Shown here: positions 33,065 to 33,466 of the stretch, one piece after another | Layout: every line of letters begins with the position of its first letter | Numbering within the stretch: position 1 is the stretch's first letter | Source: JBFMEX01 sp040752215 | Lineage (GTDB): Bacteria > Pseudomonadota > Alphaproteobacteria > Rhizobiales > Hyphomicrobiaceae | Assembly (NCBI GenBank): GCA_040752215.1 | Contig: JBFMEX010000064.1 | Span: 1 to 33,466, forward strand | Reading direction: 5' to 3' | Length of the DNA: 33,466 nucleotides | Notes under the pieces: generated by a model | The model's database searches: none | Seen by the model: the letters and a program-made list of their open reading frames with translations, nothing else | Told to the model about the DNA's origin: nothing | Position numbers and translations under genes: made by a program

Positions 33065-33255
33065 CCGGGCGCGGCATTCGGAAGTCGGCAGTCGGTCGGC
33101 TTCCCTGTGCGAGCGGCGGCTCGACCTTGGGCAGCACCGCCCTGGTTGCCATTGGGATGCCCACACCACGACCATTGGGATTCCCCCCACCCCCATCCCC
33201 TCCCTACGAGGGGGAGGGGAGCCGCGCGCCTGGCGTGAGATGGCGTCAGCCATCC
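33065..33255. other. gap after gapR with a C-run/G-run palindrome
   Basis: No gene. It includes the direct repeat CCATTGGGAT (33149-33158 and 33171-33180) and a perfect palindrome TCCCCTCCC/GGGAGGGGA (33196-33204 and 33212-33220), related to those at 3291 and 20749. No terminator with a T-run was seen for gapR. Confidence 0.55.
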
Positions 33256-33466
33256 GCTGGCCAGCGCATCCGGCTGGCTCCCCGCAAGGGGAGTCGGATG
33301 CGCCGACGACGCGGCCGTTGTCGCGATTCACCTCGCTGCTGGCCAGCGCATCCGGCCGGCTCCCTGCAAGGGGAGTCGGGTGCGCCGACGACGCGGCCGT
33401 TGTCGCGATTCACCTCGCTGCTGGCCAGCGCATCCGGCCGGCTCCCTGCAAGGGGAGTCGGATGCG
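33256..33466. repeat. 82-bp tandem repeat built on a 38-bp palindrome
   Basis: Copies begin at 33256, 33338 and 33420 (GCTGGCCAGCGCATCCGG), a constant period of 82; the third copy is cut by the window end, so about 2.6 copies are visible. The copies differ at few positions. Each carries a palindrome, CGCATCCG with CGGATGCG at its ends, enclosing CTCCC/GGGAG-type arms around a short GCAA-containing loop (33265-33302, 33347-33384, 33429-33466). The 44-base remainder (ATTCACCTC region and GACGACGCGGCCG) is conserved too. No coding frame accounts for it. Confidence 0.85.

Noticed and set aside
33256..33466. CRISPR array
   Set aside because: The period is 82 bases, and both the palindrome and the intervening sequence are conserved between copies, so there are no variable spacers; no cas genes are present.

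Overview
The window is a GC-rich (about two-thirds G+C) stretch of chromosome from an alphaproteobacterium. Several small alphaproteobacterial families occur here (GapR/DUF2312, DUF1244, DUF1036, DUF3147), together with the serA...purA order and the glycerate kinase-DUF1036-pyk / N-formylglutamate amidohydrolase / DUF1244 / GapR neighbourhood. These fit Hyphomicrobiales (Rhizobiales) or a close relative, and I cannot name a genus. I found no rRNA, tRNA, CRISPR array, transposase, phage gene or plasmid function. The content is mostly housekeeping and conserved hypothetical genes, with palindromic repeats concentrated in a few intergenic gaps.

Layout: 1-968 is the 3' part of serA, followed by a possible small ORF and an exported DUF4139 protein (1311-3002). 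3003-3585 is a non-coding gap packed with inverted repeats, then purA (3586-4878). 4900-6439 on the minus strand holds DUF2189, a 35-residue membrane peptide and a small membrane protein. phaC (6588-8510, minus) makes polyhydroxyalkanoate. A 101-aa hypothetical gene and a 603-aa membrane protein converge and overlap by 77 bp (8651-10691). Then come an MgtE-like transporter, a GNAT acetyltransferase, a NUDIX hydrolase, a metallophosphoesterase, a GST and an ABC-F protein (10793-16905), and a GYF_2 protein paired with a DUF3147 protein (16969-18816).

19175-26940 carries ndk, a family 2 glycosyltransferase, a GH114/TM1410-like exported protein, def-fmt (formyl-Met processing) with truA just beyond a small exported protein, folE and an O-antigen ligase-like protein. 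26967-30228 is a minus-strand operon: glycerate 2-kinase, DUF1036, pyk. Glycerate kinase yields 2-phosphoglycerate, which enolase converts to PEP, the pyruvate kinase substrate. The plus-strand genes that follow are N-formylglutamate amidohydrolase, DUF1244, an FmdB-type zinc ribbon and gapR, with a small exported protein on the minus strand.

The least explained signals are not protein genes. They are: (i) a cluster of nested inverted repeats at 3068-3314; (ii) an identical 27-bp palindrome at 12523 and 20646, with a decayed copy near 31660; (iii) a nested hairpin at 14803-14877; (iv) an 82-bp tandem repeat built around a 38-bp palindrome, running off the window end; (v) promoter-like sequences placed so that def and the ABC-F gene may be leaderless; and (vi) a DUF3147 gene whose only well-placed start after a strong Shine-Dalgarno sequence is ATC. 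I see no convincing new defence or biosynthetic system. All functions are inferred by reading the sequence, with no database search.
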